From assembly GCF_000430025.1 (NCBI RefSeq), contig NZ_AUCZ01000009.1:1-64000 (forward strand): DNA of 64,000 nucleotides, written 5' to 3'. Shown piece by piece: positions 34,967 to 43,636 of this stretch (position 1 is its first letter; every line of letters begins with the position of its first letter). Made by a program: the position numbers and the translations under genes. The DNA comes from Flavobacterium suncheonense GH29-5 = DSM 17707. Its GTDB lineage: Bacteria; Bacteroidota; Bacteroidia; Flavobacteriales; Flavobacteriaceae. The notes under the pieces were generated by a model. It was not told the origin of the DNA and did not search any database. It saw only the letters and a list, made by a program, of their open reading frames with translations.

Positions 34967-35009
34967 GAAAGGCGCTCAAGAAAAATTTTCTGAGCGCCTT
35001 TCGTTTTTT
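34967..35009 (+). terminator. strong terminator with no assigned upstream gene
   Basis: Stem GAAAGGCGCTCA / TGAGCGCCTTTC (12 pairs), extended inside by a further GAAAA/TTTTC match, then GTTTTTT. The closest gene upstream (gpsA) is on the other strand, so this terminator implies an unannotated plus-strand transcript. Confidence 0.8.
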
Positions 35010-35024
35010 AATATTTTTTTAACT

Positions 35025-35032
35025 TACTTTTG
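35025..35032 (+). promoter_or_regulatory. -7 element of the NHL-repeat gene
   Basis: TACTTTTG, exact TAnnTTTG, 20 bases before the ATG at 35053. Confidence 0.55.
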
Positions 35033-35052
35033 CACAGCCAATTAGAAAACAA

Positions 35053-36600
35053 ATGAAAAGATTGTTCTTAGGTTGCCTTTTTGTTTTTGTTACGTTTTCC
35101 CTATACGCGCAGTCGCCGGTAATTTCTTATCCGACAGTCAATATTTTTACCGTTAATCAAGCCATCAGTCCTTTACTGCCAACCAATGACGGCGGATCTA
35201 TACCAAGCCAGCCCATTGTGTCAACCTTTGCGGGTTCCGGAGTGGCAGGAGCTCAGGACTCGACCGGTGCCAATGCGGCCTTTAATTTGCCTACTGTGGT
35301 AACCCTTGACAATCAAAACAATCTTATCGTGGTCGACCGCAGCAATCACAAAATCCGTAAAATAACACCTCAGGGTGAGGTAACAACACTTGCGGGGACA
35401 GGAATTGCCGGAGCTCAGGACGGACCGGGAAATGCGGCAACTTTCCGTTATCCCGACGGAGCCGTTGTAGATTCTCACGGCAATATTTTCGTAACCGATC
35501 AGAGCAACCACAAAATCCGGAAAATTGATACCAACGGTGTAGTTTCAACCTTTGCAGGAACCGGTGTTGGAGGTTTTCAGGATGGAACCGGTTCCGTGGC
35601 AAAATTCTTTTATCCGGCCGGCATGGCCATCGACGCCAACGACAATCTTTATATAGCCGATTACAGCAACCATAAAATCCGGATGATTACGCCGGCCGGT
35701 ATGGTGAGCACTTATGCGGGAACATTCGCCGGAAATGTAGACGGTGACACAGCAACAGCCCGGTTTAACGGCCCTACCGGCGTCTGCCTGGATTCGTTTG
35801 GGAATGTATATGTAGCCGATTACGGTAACCATAAAATCCGAAAGATAAGTACTTCCGGAACGATTACCACTTTCGCCGGTAACGGCACGGCAGGAGCCGC
35901 AGACGGAGTTTCCGCTTCGGCAACGTTTTATCATCCGGCCATAGTAGCGGCAGATAGTAACAACGAGCTGTTTGTTACCGATCAATACAACCATAAAATC
36001 CGAAAGATAAGCCCGGAAGGAGTGGTTACCACGTACGCGGGCACAGGTGAGGTAGGAAGCAACAACGATAAAGCCATTTTGGCAACTTTTAACAGTCCGA
36101 CGGGTATTGTGGTAGACCCGAATGACAGACTGTATATTGCGGATTACGCCAATCACAAAATCCGGAAAATTCAGGCCTATGGTTATACCATTTCGCCGAA
36201 TTTACCGGCAGGACTGCAGTTTAACAAAGCGACCGGAGCAATAACCGGACAGCCTTTGGAGGTAACACCGGCAACCGACTATGTCGTAACAGCTGAAAAT
36301 CAGGACGGAAGCAGTTCATTTACTTTTAGTATTGAAGTACAGGCAAATCTAGCCGTGAATGAAGTAGCTGATGATGAATTGAAAGCCTTTCCGAATCCGG
36401 TCAAAGAGAAATTCACGATATCCGGACTGACAGAAACCTCGGAAATCGTTCTTTTGAATGTTTTGGGACAAACGGTTAAAAAAATGAAGACTACGGCTTT
36501 TGAGCAGGTCATTGAGGTGGCACAATGGGAAAGCGGAATGTACCTCTGCAGAATAACCAGCGAAACCGGAATGAAAGAAATTAAGATTTTAAAGCAATAA
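35053..36600 (+). CDS. secreted NHL-repeat beta-propeller protein with type IX sorting domain
   Basis: 515 residues. Signal peptide about 1-19 (FVFVTFSLYAQ). Six NHL blades follow, each ending in a near-identical DxSNHKIRKI-type motif (for example NNLIVVDRSNHKIRKITP). An Ig-like putative domain (LPAGLQFNKATGAITGQPL) sits at about 380-425. The C-terminal 75 residues are a type A T9SS sorting domain (AFPNPVKEKFTISGL, then GMYLCRITSETGMKEIKILK). The protein is therefore exported through the outer membrane by the type IX system, whose component PorZ is encoded in this window, and is cell-surface or secreted. The ligand is unknown. Confidence 0.93.
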   Translation: MKRLFLGCLFVFVTFSLYAQSPVISYPTVNIFTVNQAISPLLPTNDGGSIPSQPIVSTFAGSGVAGAQDSTGANAAFNLPTVVTLDNQNNLIVVDRSNHKIRKITPQGEVTTLAGTGIAGAQDGPGNAATFRYPDGAVVDSHGNIFVTDQSNHKIRKIDTNGVVSTFAGTGVGGFQDGTGSVAKFFYPAGMAIDANDNLYIADYSNHKIRMITPAGMVSTYAGTFAGNVDGDTATARFNGPTGVCLDSFGNVYVADYGNHKIRKISTSGTITTFAGNGTAGAADGVSASATFYHPAIVAADSNNELFVTDQYNHKIRKISPEGVVTTYAGTGEVGSNNDKAILATFNSPTGIVVDPNDRLYIADYANHKIRKIQAYGYTISPNLPAGLQFNKATGAITGQPLEVTPATDYVVTAENQDGSSSFTFSIEVQANLAVNEVADDELKAFPNPVKEKFTISGLTETSEIVLLNVLGQTVKKMKTTAFEQVIEVAQWESGMYLCRITSETGMKEIKILKQ

Positions 36601-36629
36601 AAAACGCTCCGAAAAAGGAGCGTTTTGTT
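36601..36629. terminator. bidirectional terminator between NHL and yqhD genes
   Basis: Perfect stem AAAACGCTCC / GGAGCGTTTT with loop GAAAAA, between convergent genes. Confidence 0.85.
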
Positions 36630-37796
36630 TTAATAACTCATTTCCACGATTTCCCGGACTTTTTCCGGGGTGATGTTTTGTTGTTCACCCATGGCCACCC
36701 AGCCTCTTTCCTCAAAGCGTTTTACAATGAAATCGGCCGTACCTTCGTACTGTTCGGTGTTTTCCGATAAACGGGTCAGCATGCCCATTTTGTGGAAGAA
36801 AGCTTCCGTTTTTTCGATGGCTTTTTGTGCCTTTTCTTCGATGGAATTACCCTGAACGTTAAAAACCCGTTCGCCGTATTGCGCCAGTTTTTCTTTTTTG
36901 GTGTCGAACATCACGCGGTACAGGTTCGGTCCGATGATGGCCAATGTTCTGGCGTGGTCGATTTCGTATAAAGCGGTCAGTTCGTGTCCGATCATGTGGG
37001 TCGCCCAATCCGTCGGAACGCCTTTCTGAATCAGTCCGTTTAAGGCCATGGTGGCGCACCACATAAAGTTGGATGCCAGTTTGTAATCGGTTGGATTTTC
37101 AGCCACGCCAGGGCCGATTTCCACTAAGGTCTGTAAAATACTTTCGGCTAATCGGTCCTGCAGCAAGGCATCGGTCGGATAGGTTAAATATTGTTCCATC
37201 ACATGGGTAAACGCATCGACAATACCGTTTTGGATTTGTCTTTTGGGCAGGGATTCGATTACCGTCGGATCGCAAATCGAAAATCTCGGAAACAACGCGC
37301 TGCCGCCAAAGGATAATTTTTCCTGCGTTTCGTTTATCGTGATTACGGCGCCGGAATTCATTTCACTTCCCGTAGCCGGCAAAGTCAATACGGTTCCGAA
37401 CGGAATAACCTGCGTTATGTCTTTGATTAAAAGGCGTTTGTGCAGAATGTCCATCGGATTACCGTCAAATTTAACCGCTGCCGAGATGAATTTCACCCCG
37501 TCAATCACGCTGCCGCCGCCCACTGCCAGAATAAACCCGATGTTTTCCCTGCGGATGATTTCTACCGCTTTCATCAGCGTTTCATAGCGCGGATTCGGCT
37601 CAATTCCGCCAAATTCAATGATTTCAACACCGGTAAGTGCCGCTTTTACCTGATCGTAAACGCCATTTTTAAATATGCTTCCGCCTCCGTAAGCCAGCAA
37701 TATTTTTGTGTTTTTGGGAACCAGATCCGCCAGTTTTGCCGTTTGGTCTTTGCCGAAAACATAATTGGTCGGATTGTATAATTCGAAGTTTAACAT
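36630..37796 (-). CDS. yqhD: YqhD-type NADPH-dependent iron/zinc alcohol dehydrogenase
   Basis: 388 residues, close to E. coli YqhD along its whole length (LAVGGGSVIDGVKFI, LTLPATGSEMNSGAVI, VPTDWATHMIGHELTA). The metal ligands Asp194, His198, His267 and His281 stand at the same numbers as in E. coli YqhD, and GGGS at 37-40 fits its NADPH-binding motif. The enzyme reduces short-chain aldehydes such as those from lipid peroxidation. It is a cytoplasmic enzyme in a lone gene. Confidence 0.92.
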   Translation of the reverse strand: MLNFELYNPTNYVFGKDQTAKLADLVPKNTKILLAYGGGSIFKNGVYDQVKAALTGVEIIEFGGIEPNPRYETLMKAVEIIRRENIGFILAVGGGSVIDGVKFISAAVKFDGNPMDILHKRLLIKDITQVIPFGTVLTLPATGSEMNSGAVITINETQEKLSFGGSALFPRFSICDPTVIESLPKRQIQNGIVDAFTHVMEQYLTYPTDALLQDRLAESILQTLVEIGPGVAENPTDYKLASNFMWCATMALNGLIQKGVPTDWATHMIGHELTALYEIDHARTLAIIGPNLYRVMFDTKKEKLAQYGERVFNVQGNSIEEKAQKAIEKTEAFFHKMGMLTRLSENTEQYEGTADFIVKRFEERGWVAMGEQQNITPEKVREIVEMSY

Positions 37797-37867
37797 AGCT
37801 TAAAATTTTTAAAATCTAAAGGTACAGAAGATTTCAGTAGGGACTTTTAAAACTATGTTAATTGAAA

Positions 37868-38449
37868 CTATTTCCGGTAAAACAAATTATGATCAATGTA
37901 TTCCCAGACTTTTGGCGGCAACATCGGACGGATATTTTTACCATTTTTAAGGCTTTCGCGGATAAAAGTAGACGATAACTCCAAAATCGGTGCACCTATG
38001 CGGTGAATTTTCGGATGATTGATAAACTGCCCATCAATTTCCCCGGAAGCGGCTCTCGGATACACATAAATCTCGTGGTTTTGCAGAATGACTTCGTAGT
38101 TTTTCCATTTGTGCAGCGAATTCAGGTTGTCTTCACCCATAATCAGGGAAAATTCATAAGTGGGATATTTTTCCTGCAGATGTGCCAACGTGTTTACCGT
38201 ATAATTCGGTTGCGGCAGTTTGAATTCGATATCGGACGGTTTGATTTTAGGATAATCCTCCGTTGCCAGATGTACCATGTGCAAACGGTGGTAATCGTCT
38301 AAAAGCGAGTTTTTCTGTTTGTGCGGATTGTGGGGCGTCACGACCATCCAAATCTGGTCCAGATCGGAATGTTCCGCCATGTGGTTGGCTATGATCAGGT
38401 GTCCGATGTGAATCGGGTTAAAAGTGCCGAAATACAGTCCGATTTTCAT
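37868..38449 (-). CDS. nadD: nicotinate-nucleotide adenylyltransferase
   Basis: 193 residues. The nucleotidyltransferase motif is FGTFNPIHIGHLIIAN (residues 7-22), and the second is the C-terminal SSTFIRESLKNG, equivalent to ISSTxIR. It transfers AMP to nicotinate mononucleotide in NAD synthesis. It is the last gene of a yicC-gmk-nadD group, all on the minus strand, with a repeat-like spacer between gmk and nadD. Confidence 0.95.
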   Translation of the reverse strand: MKIGLYFGTFNPIHIGHLIIANHMAEHSDLDQIWMVVTPHNPHKQKNSLLDDYHRLHMVHLATEDYPKIKPSDIEFKLPQPNYTVNTLAHLQEKYPTYEFSLIMGEDNLNSLHKWKNYEVILQNHEIYVYPRAASGEIDGQFINHPKIHRIGAPILELSSTFIRESLKNGKNIRPMLPPKVWEYIDHNLFYRK

Positions 38450-38456
38450 TTTATTC

Positions 38457-38519
38457 AGGGATAAGTGAGAAGGGATAAGCGAGAAGATAGGTTACTTTTT
38501 CCTTATCCCTTTTCCCTTG
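38457..38519. repeat. degenerate tandem-word palindrome between gmk and nadD
   Basis: Left arm has GGGATAAGTGAGAAGGGATA with a repeated GGGATAAG word. Right arm is CCTTATCCCTTTTCCCTT, an inverted copy with mismatches. It fills most of the spacer between the gmk stop and the nadD start. Confidence 0.65.
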
Positions 38520-39092
38520 TTACTTACTCACAAAATTCTTTACCAATTGATACGCTTCCTCTTTCGCCACCTCCAAATCATAGTTTTTGATGATAGTGTC
38601 AAACTGAGGCGCGGTAGCCAATTCCACGTGGGCTTTGGCGATGCGCATGTTGATTTTGTCTTCGCTTTCCGTGGAGCGTTCTTTCAGACGGCGTTTTAAC
38701 TCGTCCACACTCGGCGGTTTTACGAAAACAGCCAGCGTTTCTTCCGGAAATTTGGATTTGATGCGCAGTCCGCCTGCCACATCGATGTCGAAAATCACGT
38801 TTTTGCCCAGCGCCCAAATGCGTTCCACCTCGCTTTTCAGGGTGCCGTAGAAATTGTCGCGGTACACTTCTTCCCATTCCACGAAATCCTCCGCTTTGAT
38901 GTGTTTTTTGAAGTCTTCAATCGACATGAAATAGTAATCCTTGCCGTTTACTTCTTCGCCTCGGGGTGCTCTTGTAGCGGCAGAAATCGAAAACTCAAGG
39001 TTCAGGTCTTCTTTTCCTAATAAATGTCTTACTATAGTGGTTTTTCCCGAACCGGAAGGTGCCGAGAATACGATCAGTTTTCCTTTGCTCAT
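38520..39092 (-). CDS. gmk: guanylate kinase
   Basis: 190 residues. P-loop SAPSGSGKTTIVRHL, the GMP-binding region with SISAATRAPRGEEVNGKDYYF, and the lid region VFVKPPSVDELKRRLKERST. It phosphorylates GMP to GDP. Lys/Arg-rich ends and full length fit the family. It follows yicC on the minus strand, as in many Bacteroidota. Confidence 0.96.
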   Translation of the reverse strand: MSKGKLIVFSAPSGSGKTTIVRHLLGKEDLNLEFSISAATRAPRGEEVNGKDYYFMSIEDFKKHIKAEDFVEWEEVYRDNFYGTLKSEVERIWALGKNVIFDIDVAGGLRIKSKFPEETLAVFVKPPSVDELKRRLKERSTESEDKINMRIAKAHVELATAPQFDTIIKNYDLEVAKEEAYQLVKNFVSK

Positions 39093-39159
39093 TGTTGTAA
39101 CTTTTAGCGTTCAGCGGTAAGCCTTTAGCTTGGTTGTGTTGTTTGTAATTGGTTTTGGC

Positions 39160-40020
39160 TTATAAAACGTTCAAAACCTGTTCTTTGATTTTTTCCAGTT
39201 CGTCTTTCATCTGGACTACCAGTTTCTGCATCCCGGCGTGGTTTGATTTGGAACCCATCGTATTGATTTCGCGTCCCATTTCCTGCGTGATGAACCCTAA
39301 TTTTCGCCCGTTGGCTTCGTTTCCGGCTAAAGTTTCAAGAAAATAGTCCAGATGGTTGGTCAGGCGAACTTTTTCTTCGGTGATGTCCAGTTTTTCCAGA
39401 TAATAAATCAATTCCTGTTCGAAACGGTTTTCATCCACAGTCACTTTCAACTCGTCGATGGCGGTTTGCAGTCTGTTTTTGATGTTATCGATGCGTTCCG
39501 GATCCAGGGCAATGGCCTGATTCATAAAATTGCGGATGTTTTCGATGCGCAGTCTGAATTCGGTTTCCAGTGACAGTCCTTCGTCTTTGCGGAAGGTATT
39601 GATGTTGGTCAGCGCTTCGTCAATTACCGTCTGGATTTGTTTCCATTCGGTTTCGTCGATTTCGTCGCGCTCGGTTTTTAAAGCGTCGGGCATGCGAACG
39701 GCCATTTTCATCAGTTCCGTGGCATCGGCTTCCGGTAAAATCTCCCGCATTTGGGCGATATAAGCTTTTACAATCGGAGCGTTTACTTTGGTGGAAGTTT
39801 CCTCACCGGTCACTTCGATGTAAAGGGAAAAATCGACTTTACCGCGCTCTAAGCTCTGGGAAATCTGGTTGCGCAGCCCCAATTCCATTTCGCGGTACAC
39901 CGAAGGCATGCGCACATTCAGGTCAAGGCCTTTGCTGTTTAGCGATTTAACTTCTACTGTGATTTTTTTGGTAGGTAACTGTAAGGTCGCCTTGCCAAAT
40001 CCGGTCATCGATTGTATCAT
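39160..40020 (-). CDS. yicC: YicC-family endoribonuclease-like protein
   Basis: 286 residues. N-terminus MIQSMTGFGKATLQ and the C-terminal DUF1732 region (FLETLAGNEANGRKLGFITQ, then EMGREINTMGSKSN) are diagnostic. YicC proteins are RNA-cleaving or RNA-binding hexamers; in E. coli one affects small-RNA turnover. Its position next to gmk is common in bacteria. A -7 element lies 19 bases upstream of the ATG. Confidence 0.93.
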   Translation of the reverse strand: MIQSMTGFGKATLQLPTKKITVEVKSLNSKGLDLNVRMPSVYREMELGLRNQISQSLERGKVDFSLYIEVTGEETSTKVNAPIVKAYIAQMREILPEADATELMKMAVRMPDALKTERDEIDETEWKQIQTVIDEALTNINTFRKDEGLSLETEFRLRIENIRNFMNQAIALDPERIDNIKNRLQTAIDELKVTVDENRFEQELIYYLEKLDITEEKVRLTNHLDYFLETLAGNEANGRKLGFITQEMGREINTMGSKSNHAGMQKLVVQMKDELEKIKEQVLNVL

Positions 40021-40038
40021 GTTTTTCTAAATAGACTT

Positions 40039-40046
40039 CAAAGATA
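40039..40046 (-). promoter_or_regulatory. -7 element of the yicC-gmk-nadD group
   Basis: TATCTTTG on the minus strand, exact TAnnTTTG, 19 bases before the yicC ATG at 40020. Confidence 0.5.
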
Positions 40047-40071
40047 AATAAAACTCTTCAGTTATCGGCGC

Positions 40072-40998
40072 TTAGTGTTGGCTTGGATCGGTTCCGGGAA
40101 GCGATTCTTCGATAATCTCCGGTTTTTTCTTAATCACAAGATACACACCGGCAAAAATCAGGGCCGCCGAACCGATTTTCACCCAACCCAGGTTGTCTTT
40201 TCCCAATCCGATGGCAAAAACAGTGGCAAAAAACGGCTGCAGGTAAATAAAAACCGCGACCGTAGTGGGTTTGAGTTCGCGCATCGACAACAAATTCAGC
40301 AAATAGGTTAAAAAAGTGGAAACTACGACCACAAATCCGATTTTCAGACAGGCGGAGACCGGAACCGTTGCCCAGTCCACTGCTTGAAATTCGCCCCAGC
40401 CAAACGGGATGACCATCAGAAATCCGAAAAGGTAAATCCATTTGACAAAGGCAAAGGCGTTGTATTTGTCCATCAGCTTTTTAACGATGATGAGGTAAAA
40501 ACCATAGGAAACGGCGTTCACGAAAACCAGTAAATTTCCCAGCATCGCATTCGGGGCATTCACCATCGATTTTCCGTAGAGAATCAGCGTTACCGTTCCG
40601 GCCAGTCCGAGTAAAATCCCCAATATTTTGCGGTTTTCCATGCGTTCTTTCATGATGATGGCGGATAAAACCAGGACTATCATCGGCGTGGTCACCATCA
40701 ATACGGCTCCCATAATCGGGGAAGTATAGCTCAGCCCTTTAAAAAACGTGAGCATGTTGAACGCGACTCCGAAAAAAGCCGCGGCGATGATTCTCGGGAA
40801 ATCTTTCCGGTCAATTTTCCCGGTTTTTACAAACAGGGTGCACAGCCAAAACAGCAGCGTGGAACCGCCCACCCGAAGAAAAATAAAGCCGAATGCGTCA
40901 ATGTGTTTCGGCATGACGTCTTTGGCTATGGTAAACGTTACGCCGTAAATGATGGCCACCATCCAGGCAGCGATCAAAGCATAGGTGCGGGCTTTCAT
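40072..40998 (-). CDS. EamA-family (DMT) transporter
   Basis: 308 residues with ten predicted membrane spans in two EamA repeats. The first repeat starts at about 5 (YALIAAWMVAIIYGVTFTIA), the second at about 155 with VSYGFYLIIVKKLM and ends in WVKIGSAALIFAGVYLVIKK. These drug/metabolite transporters export or import small metabolites, and the substrate cannot be told. Its start overlaps the end of the ArsC-like gene by four bases (ATGA), so they are co-transcribed. Confidence 0.9.
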   Translation of the reverse strand: MKARTYALIAAWMVAIIYGVTFTIAKDVMPKHIDAFGFIFLRVGGSTLLFWLCTLFVKTGKIDRKDFPRIIAAAFFGVAFNMLTFFKGLSYTSPIMGAVLMVTTPMIVLVLSAIIMKERMENRKILGILLGLAGTVTLILYGKSMVNAPNAMLGNLLVFVNAVSYGFYLIIVKKLMDKYNAFAFVKWIYLFGFLMVIPFGWGEFQAVDWATVPVSACLKIGFVVVVSTFLTYLLNLLSMRELKPTTVAVFIYLQPFFATVFAIGLGKDNLGWVKIGSAALIFAGVYLVIKKKPEIIEESLPGTDPSQH

Positions 40999-41348
40999 TT
41001 ACTTAAAAATTCTATGGCCGCCTGTACCGTTTTCGGACTGTTGCCTACAAAGATTTTTCCGTCGGTGATGATTACCGGTCGGGATAAAAAAGTATAATGT
41101 TCTAAAATGTAGCGCTTGAAATCGGCTTCGGTCAGTTTTTCATCTTTCAGACCCATTTCTTTGTACAAGGTGGCGCGCTTGCTGAACAAAACTTCATACG
41201 AACCGGCCATTTTTGCCATTTCGTCCACCTGTTTAACGGTCATCGGTTCGGTCTTGATGTCCTGTAATTCGAAAGTGTCCAGATTCGGAAGTGATTTTAA
41301 AATGCGCTGACAGGTGCTGCAGGTTTTCAGGTAGTATATTTTTCTCAT
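40995..41348 (-). CDS. ArsC/Spx-family thioredoxin-fold protein
   Basis: 117 residues from the ATG at 41348. An upstream ATG at 41363 adds five residues (MKRKP) and is less likely because MRKIYYLKTCSTCQR is the normal family start. The active-site pair Cys10-x-x-Cys13 and the C-terminal RPVIITDGKIFVGNSPKTV follow the ArsC/Spx layout. It could be a thiol reductase or arsenate-reductase-like protein. No arsenic genes are nearby, so the role is open. It is translationally coupled to the EamA transporter. Confidence 0.88.
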   Translation of the reverse strand: MRKIYYLKTCSTCQRILKSLPNLDTFELQDIKTEPMTVKQVDEMAKMAGSYEVLFSKRATLYKEMGLKDEKLTEADFKRYILEHYTFLSRPVIITDGKIFVGNSPKTVQAAIEFLSK

Positions 41349-41371
41349 GGGTTTTCGTTTCATTTTATATG

Positions 41372-41379
41372 CAAAAATA
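41372..41379 (-). promoter_or_regulatory. -7 element of the ArsC-like / EamA pair
   Basis: TATTTTTG on the minus strand, exact TAnnTTTG, 24 bases before the ATG at 41348. Confidence 0.5.
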
Positions 41380-41442
41380 CGGTTTTCGTTAAAATAGCTT
41401 TAATTTAAATGCCTTGGGAAACGGCAGGCGGATATTTCTCTT

Positions 41443-41450
41443 TATTTTTG
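41443..41450 (+). promoter_or_regulatory. -7 element of the thioesterase gene
   Basis: TATTTTTG, exact TAnnTTTG, 17 bases before the ATG at 41468. Confidence 0.5.
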
Positions 41451-41467
41451 AGTAAATTTTACAGAAG

Positions 41468-41905
41468 ATGAGCGTTTTTACCAAAACTATTTCGATTCGC
41501 TGGTCGGATTTGGACCCGAATTTTCACATGCGCCACAGTGCTTATTACGATTTTGGCGCCCAACACCGTATAGAAGTTTTAGAACAGCAGGGCTTAACCC
41601 TTAAAGTAATGCAACAACAGCATTTCGGCCCGGTTTTGTTTCGCGAAGAATGTATTTTCCGAAGAGAGATTCATTTGGGCGATACCATTACCATCAGTAC
41701 CAAAATCGGGAAGATGAAGGACGATGCCTCGCGCTGGACGATTGTGCACGAGATGAAAAACCAGAAAGGCGAACTGTGTGCGGTACTGAGTGTGGACGGG
41801 GCCTGGATGGATACGAAACTGCGAAAACTGGCCAGCCCGACTCCGGAAATAGCCCGCGAGGTGATGCACGCTTTTCCTAAGACCGAAGATTTTGTTTTAC
41901 TTTAA
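41468..41905 (+). CDS. acyl-CoA thioesterase-like hotdog protein
   Basis: 145 residues of the 4-hydroxybenzoyl-CoA thioesterase type. The characteristic helix-strand motif is IRWSDLDPNFHMRHSAYYDF (Asp at about 16, then the hotdog helix). The remaining strands carry FGPVLFREECIFRREIHLGD and ASRWTIVHEMKNQKGELCAV. It would hydrolyse an acyl-CoA thioester; the substrate is unknown. The DinB-like gene follows after 18 bases and the trans-sulfuration gene after that, on the same strand. Confidence 0.88.
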   Translation: MSVFTKTISIRWSDLDPNFHMRHSAYYDFGAQHRIEVLEQQGLTLKVMQQQHFGPVLFREECIFRREIHLGDTITISTKIGKMKDDASRWTIVHEMKNQKGELCAVLSVDGAWMDTKLRKLASPTPEIAREVMHAFPKTEDFVLL

Positions 41906-41923
41906 CCTGACCCAATTCAAATT

Positions 41924-42379
41924 ATGGAAGCTACCTTCAACATTAACCTGTCCAGCAGAAACACACTGCTTAAATTTCTTGAAAATTACTCTTTAGAGCA
42001 ACTGAACAAAGTTCCGGAAGGCTTCAGCAACAACCTGATCTGGAATATCGGCCATATTGTGGTGGTACAACAGATGCTGGTGTATAATTTATCCGGATTA
42101 CCGATGCTGGTTTCCACGGAAATGGTAGAAAAATATAAGAAAGGCACCAAACCGGAAGCGCCCGTTTTGCAAGAAGAAGCGGAGCAGTTAAAAGCATTGC
42201 TTTATGCTACTTTGGAACAAACCAAAAGAGATTTTTCAGAAGACGTTTTTAAAAACTATACGGCTTTTACCACGATGTCCGGGTTTCACATCCGAAACGC
42301 ACAGGAAGCTATGGAATTCAACAACTATCACGAAGGTGTGCACACGGGCATTATGATGCGCATCGCCAAGTTTTTATAA
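41924..42379 (+). CDS. DinB-family four-helix protein
   Basis: 151 residues. A four-helix bundle with His at IWNIGHIVVVQQ and the C-terminal NNYHEGVHTGIMMRIA, the places that bind a metal in DinB/YfiT-like proteins. Families of this fold include bacillithiol transferases and damage-inducible proteins of unknown function. Cytoplasmic. Probably co-transcribed with the thioesterase gene. Confidence 0.88.
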   Translation: MEATFNINLSSRNTLLKFLENYSLEQLNKVPEGFSNNLIWNIGHIVVVQQMLVYNLSGLPMLVSTEMVEKYKKGTKPEAPVLQEEAEQLKALLYATLEQTKRDFSEDVFKNYTAFTTMSGFHIRNAQEAMEFNNYHEGVHTGIMMRIAKFL

Positions 42380-42422
42380 TCCTGAAATTCGCCGTAATTT
42401 TATCCTCTAAAATATAAAGAAC

Positions 42423-43568
42423 ATGAAGTTTAATACAAAAGTAATACATGGCGGACAACACCATGAGAAAGTAACGGGAGCAGTGATGCCTCCTGTTTTT
42501 CAGACCTCTACTTTTGCTCAGGTGTCACCAGGGCAACCGATAGGGGAATACGAATACAGCCGTGCGGCAAACCCGACACGTCAGGCTTTGGAAGATGCGT
42601 TGGCGTCGATTGAAAACGGCGCGCGCGGTTTGGCCTTTTCTTCCGGTTTGGCAGCTACCGATTGTTTGTTGCGCCTGTTCAAGGCCGGTGACGAAATCAT
42701 CGCCATGGACGATTTGTACGGCGGCACGTACCGTTTGTTTACCCGTCTGTACAAAGACAGTGGCATCAAATTTCATTTCGTGGACATGAACGATTTGGAC
42801 GGTTTTCAAAAGTTAATCAACGAAAACACGAAATTGGTTTGGGTGGAAACGCCTACGAACCCGTTAATGAAGTTAGCCGATATTGCGGAAATTGCCAAAA
42901 TCACGAAAAAACACAATATTTTGTTCGCGGTAGACAACACCTTCGCGACGCCGTATCTGCAAAAACCGTTAGACTTAGGCGCGGATATCGTGATGCATTC
43001 CGCTACTAAATATTTAGGCGGTCACAGTGATGTGATTGCTGGAGCATTGGTGATTAAAGATAAGGCTCTGGGAGACGAATTACATTTCAAACAATTCGCA
43101 ACCGGCGGAACTTTAGGGCCAATGGACAGTTTCTTGGTGCTAAGAGGCATCAAAACGCTTCACTTGCGCGTGCAACGCCATTGCGAAAACGGAGCCAAAG
43201 TGGCGGAGTTCCTGAAAAACCATCCGAAAGTGGATAAAGTATACTATCCGGGCTTGGAAAACCATCCGTTTCATGACATTGCCAAAAAACAAATGCTTGG
43301 CGGATTTGGCGGCATGGTGACCTTTACCTTCAAATCGGGAGCTAAAGCAGATGCAATTAAGTTTTTGGAAAAAGTTCAGGTGTTTACCTTAGCGGAATCT
43401 TTAGGCGGTGTGGAATCTTTGGCGAACCATCCGGCGTTAATGACCCACGCGTCCATTCCGGAAGACAAGCGCAAAGAAATCGGAATTACCGATGATTTGG
43501 TTCGTCTGAGTGTAGGTGTGGAAGATGCCGATGATTTGATTGAAGATTTGAAGCAGGCCTTAGCCTAA
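42423..43568 (+). CDS. metB: cystathionine gamma-synthase / lyase-type trans-sulfuration enzyme
   Basis: 381 residues of the Cys/Met metabolism PLP family. The cofactor Lys is Lys196 in [18 protein letters not shown]-terminal marks are [20 protein letters not shown] and [12 protein letters not shown]. The C-terminal [20 protein letters not shown] is diagnostic. The family covers cystathionine synthase (MetB), beta/gamma-lyases and others, so the symbol is tentative. It is likely cytoplasmic methionine or cysteine metabolism. A strong terminator follows, shared with the convergent barrel gene. Confidence 0.85.
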   Translation: MKFNTKVIHGGQHHEKVTGAVMPPVFQTSTFAQVSPGQPIGEYEYSRAANPTRQALEDALASIENGARGLAFSSGLAATDCLLRLFKAGDEIIAMDDLYGGTYRLFTRLYKDSGIKFHFVDMNDLDGFQKLINENTKLVWVETPTNPLMKLADIAEIAKITKKHNILFAVDNTFATPYLQKPLDLGADIVMHSATKYLGGHSDVIAGALVIKDKALGDELHFKQFATGGTLGPMDSFLVLRGIKTLHLRVQRHCENGAKVAEFLKNHPKVDKVYYPGLENHPFHDIAKKQMLGGFGGMVTFTFKSGAKADAIKFLEKVQVFTLAESLGGVESLANHPALMTHASIPEDKRKEIGITDDLVRLSVGVEDADDLIEDLKQALA

Positions 43569-43589
43569 ACAGTAAAAGTATAAAAAAGA

Positions 43590-43620
43590 AAAACCCGAGC
43601 CATCGCTCGGGTTTTTTATT
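43590..43620. terminator. bidirectional terminator between the metB-like and barrel genes
   Basis: Stem AAAACCCGAGC / GCTCGGGTTTT, loop CATC, T-run beyond. Confidence 0.9.
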
Positions 43621-43636
43621 CTGTCAAATGTACTGA

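Noticed and set aside
35300..36170. Regularly spaced near-identical DNA units that might suggest a CRISPR array or minisatellite
   Set aside because: They are the in-frame NHL blades (NHKIRKI motif) of one protein and have the blade period, not spacers between identical repeats.
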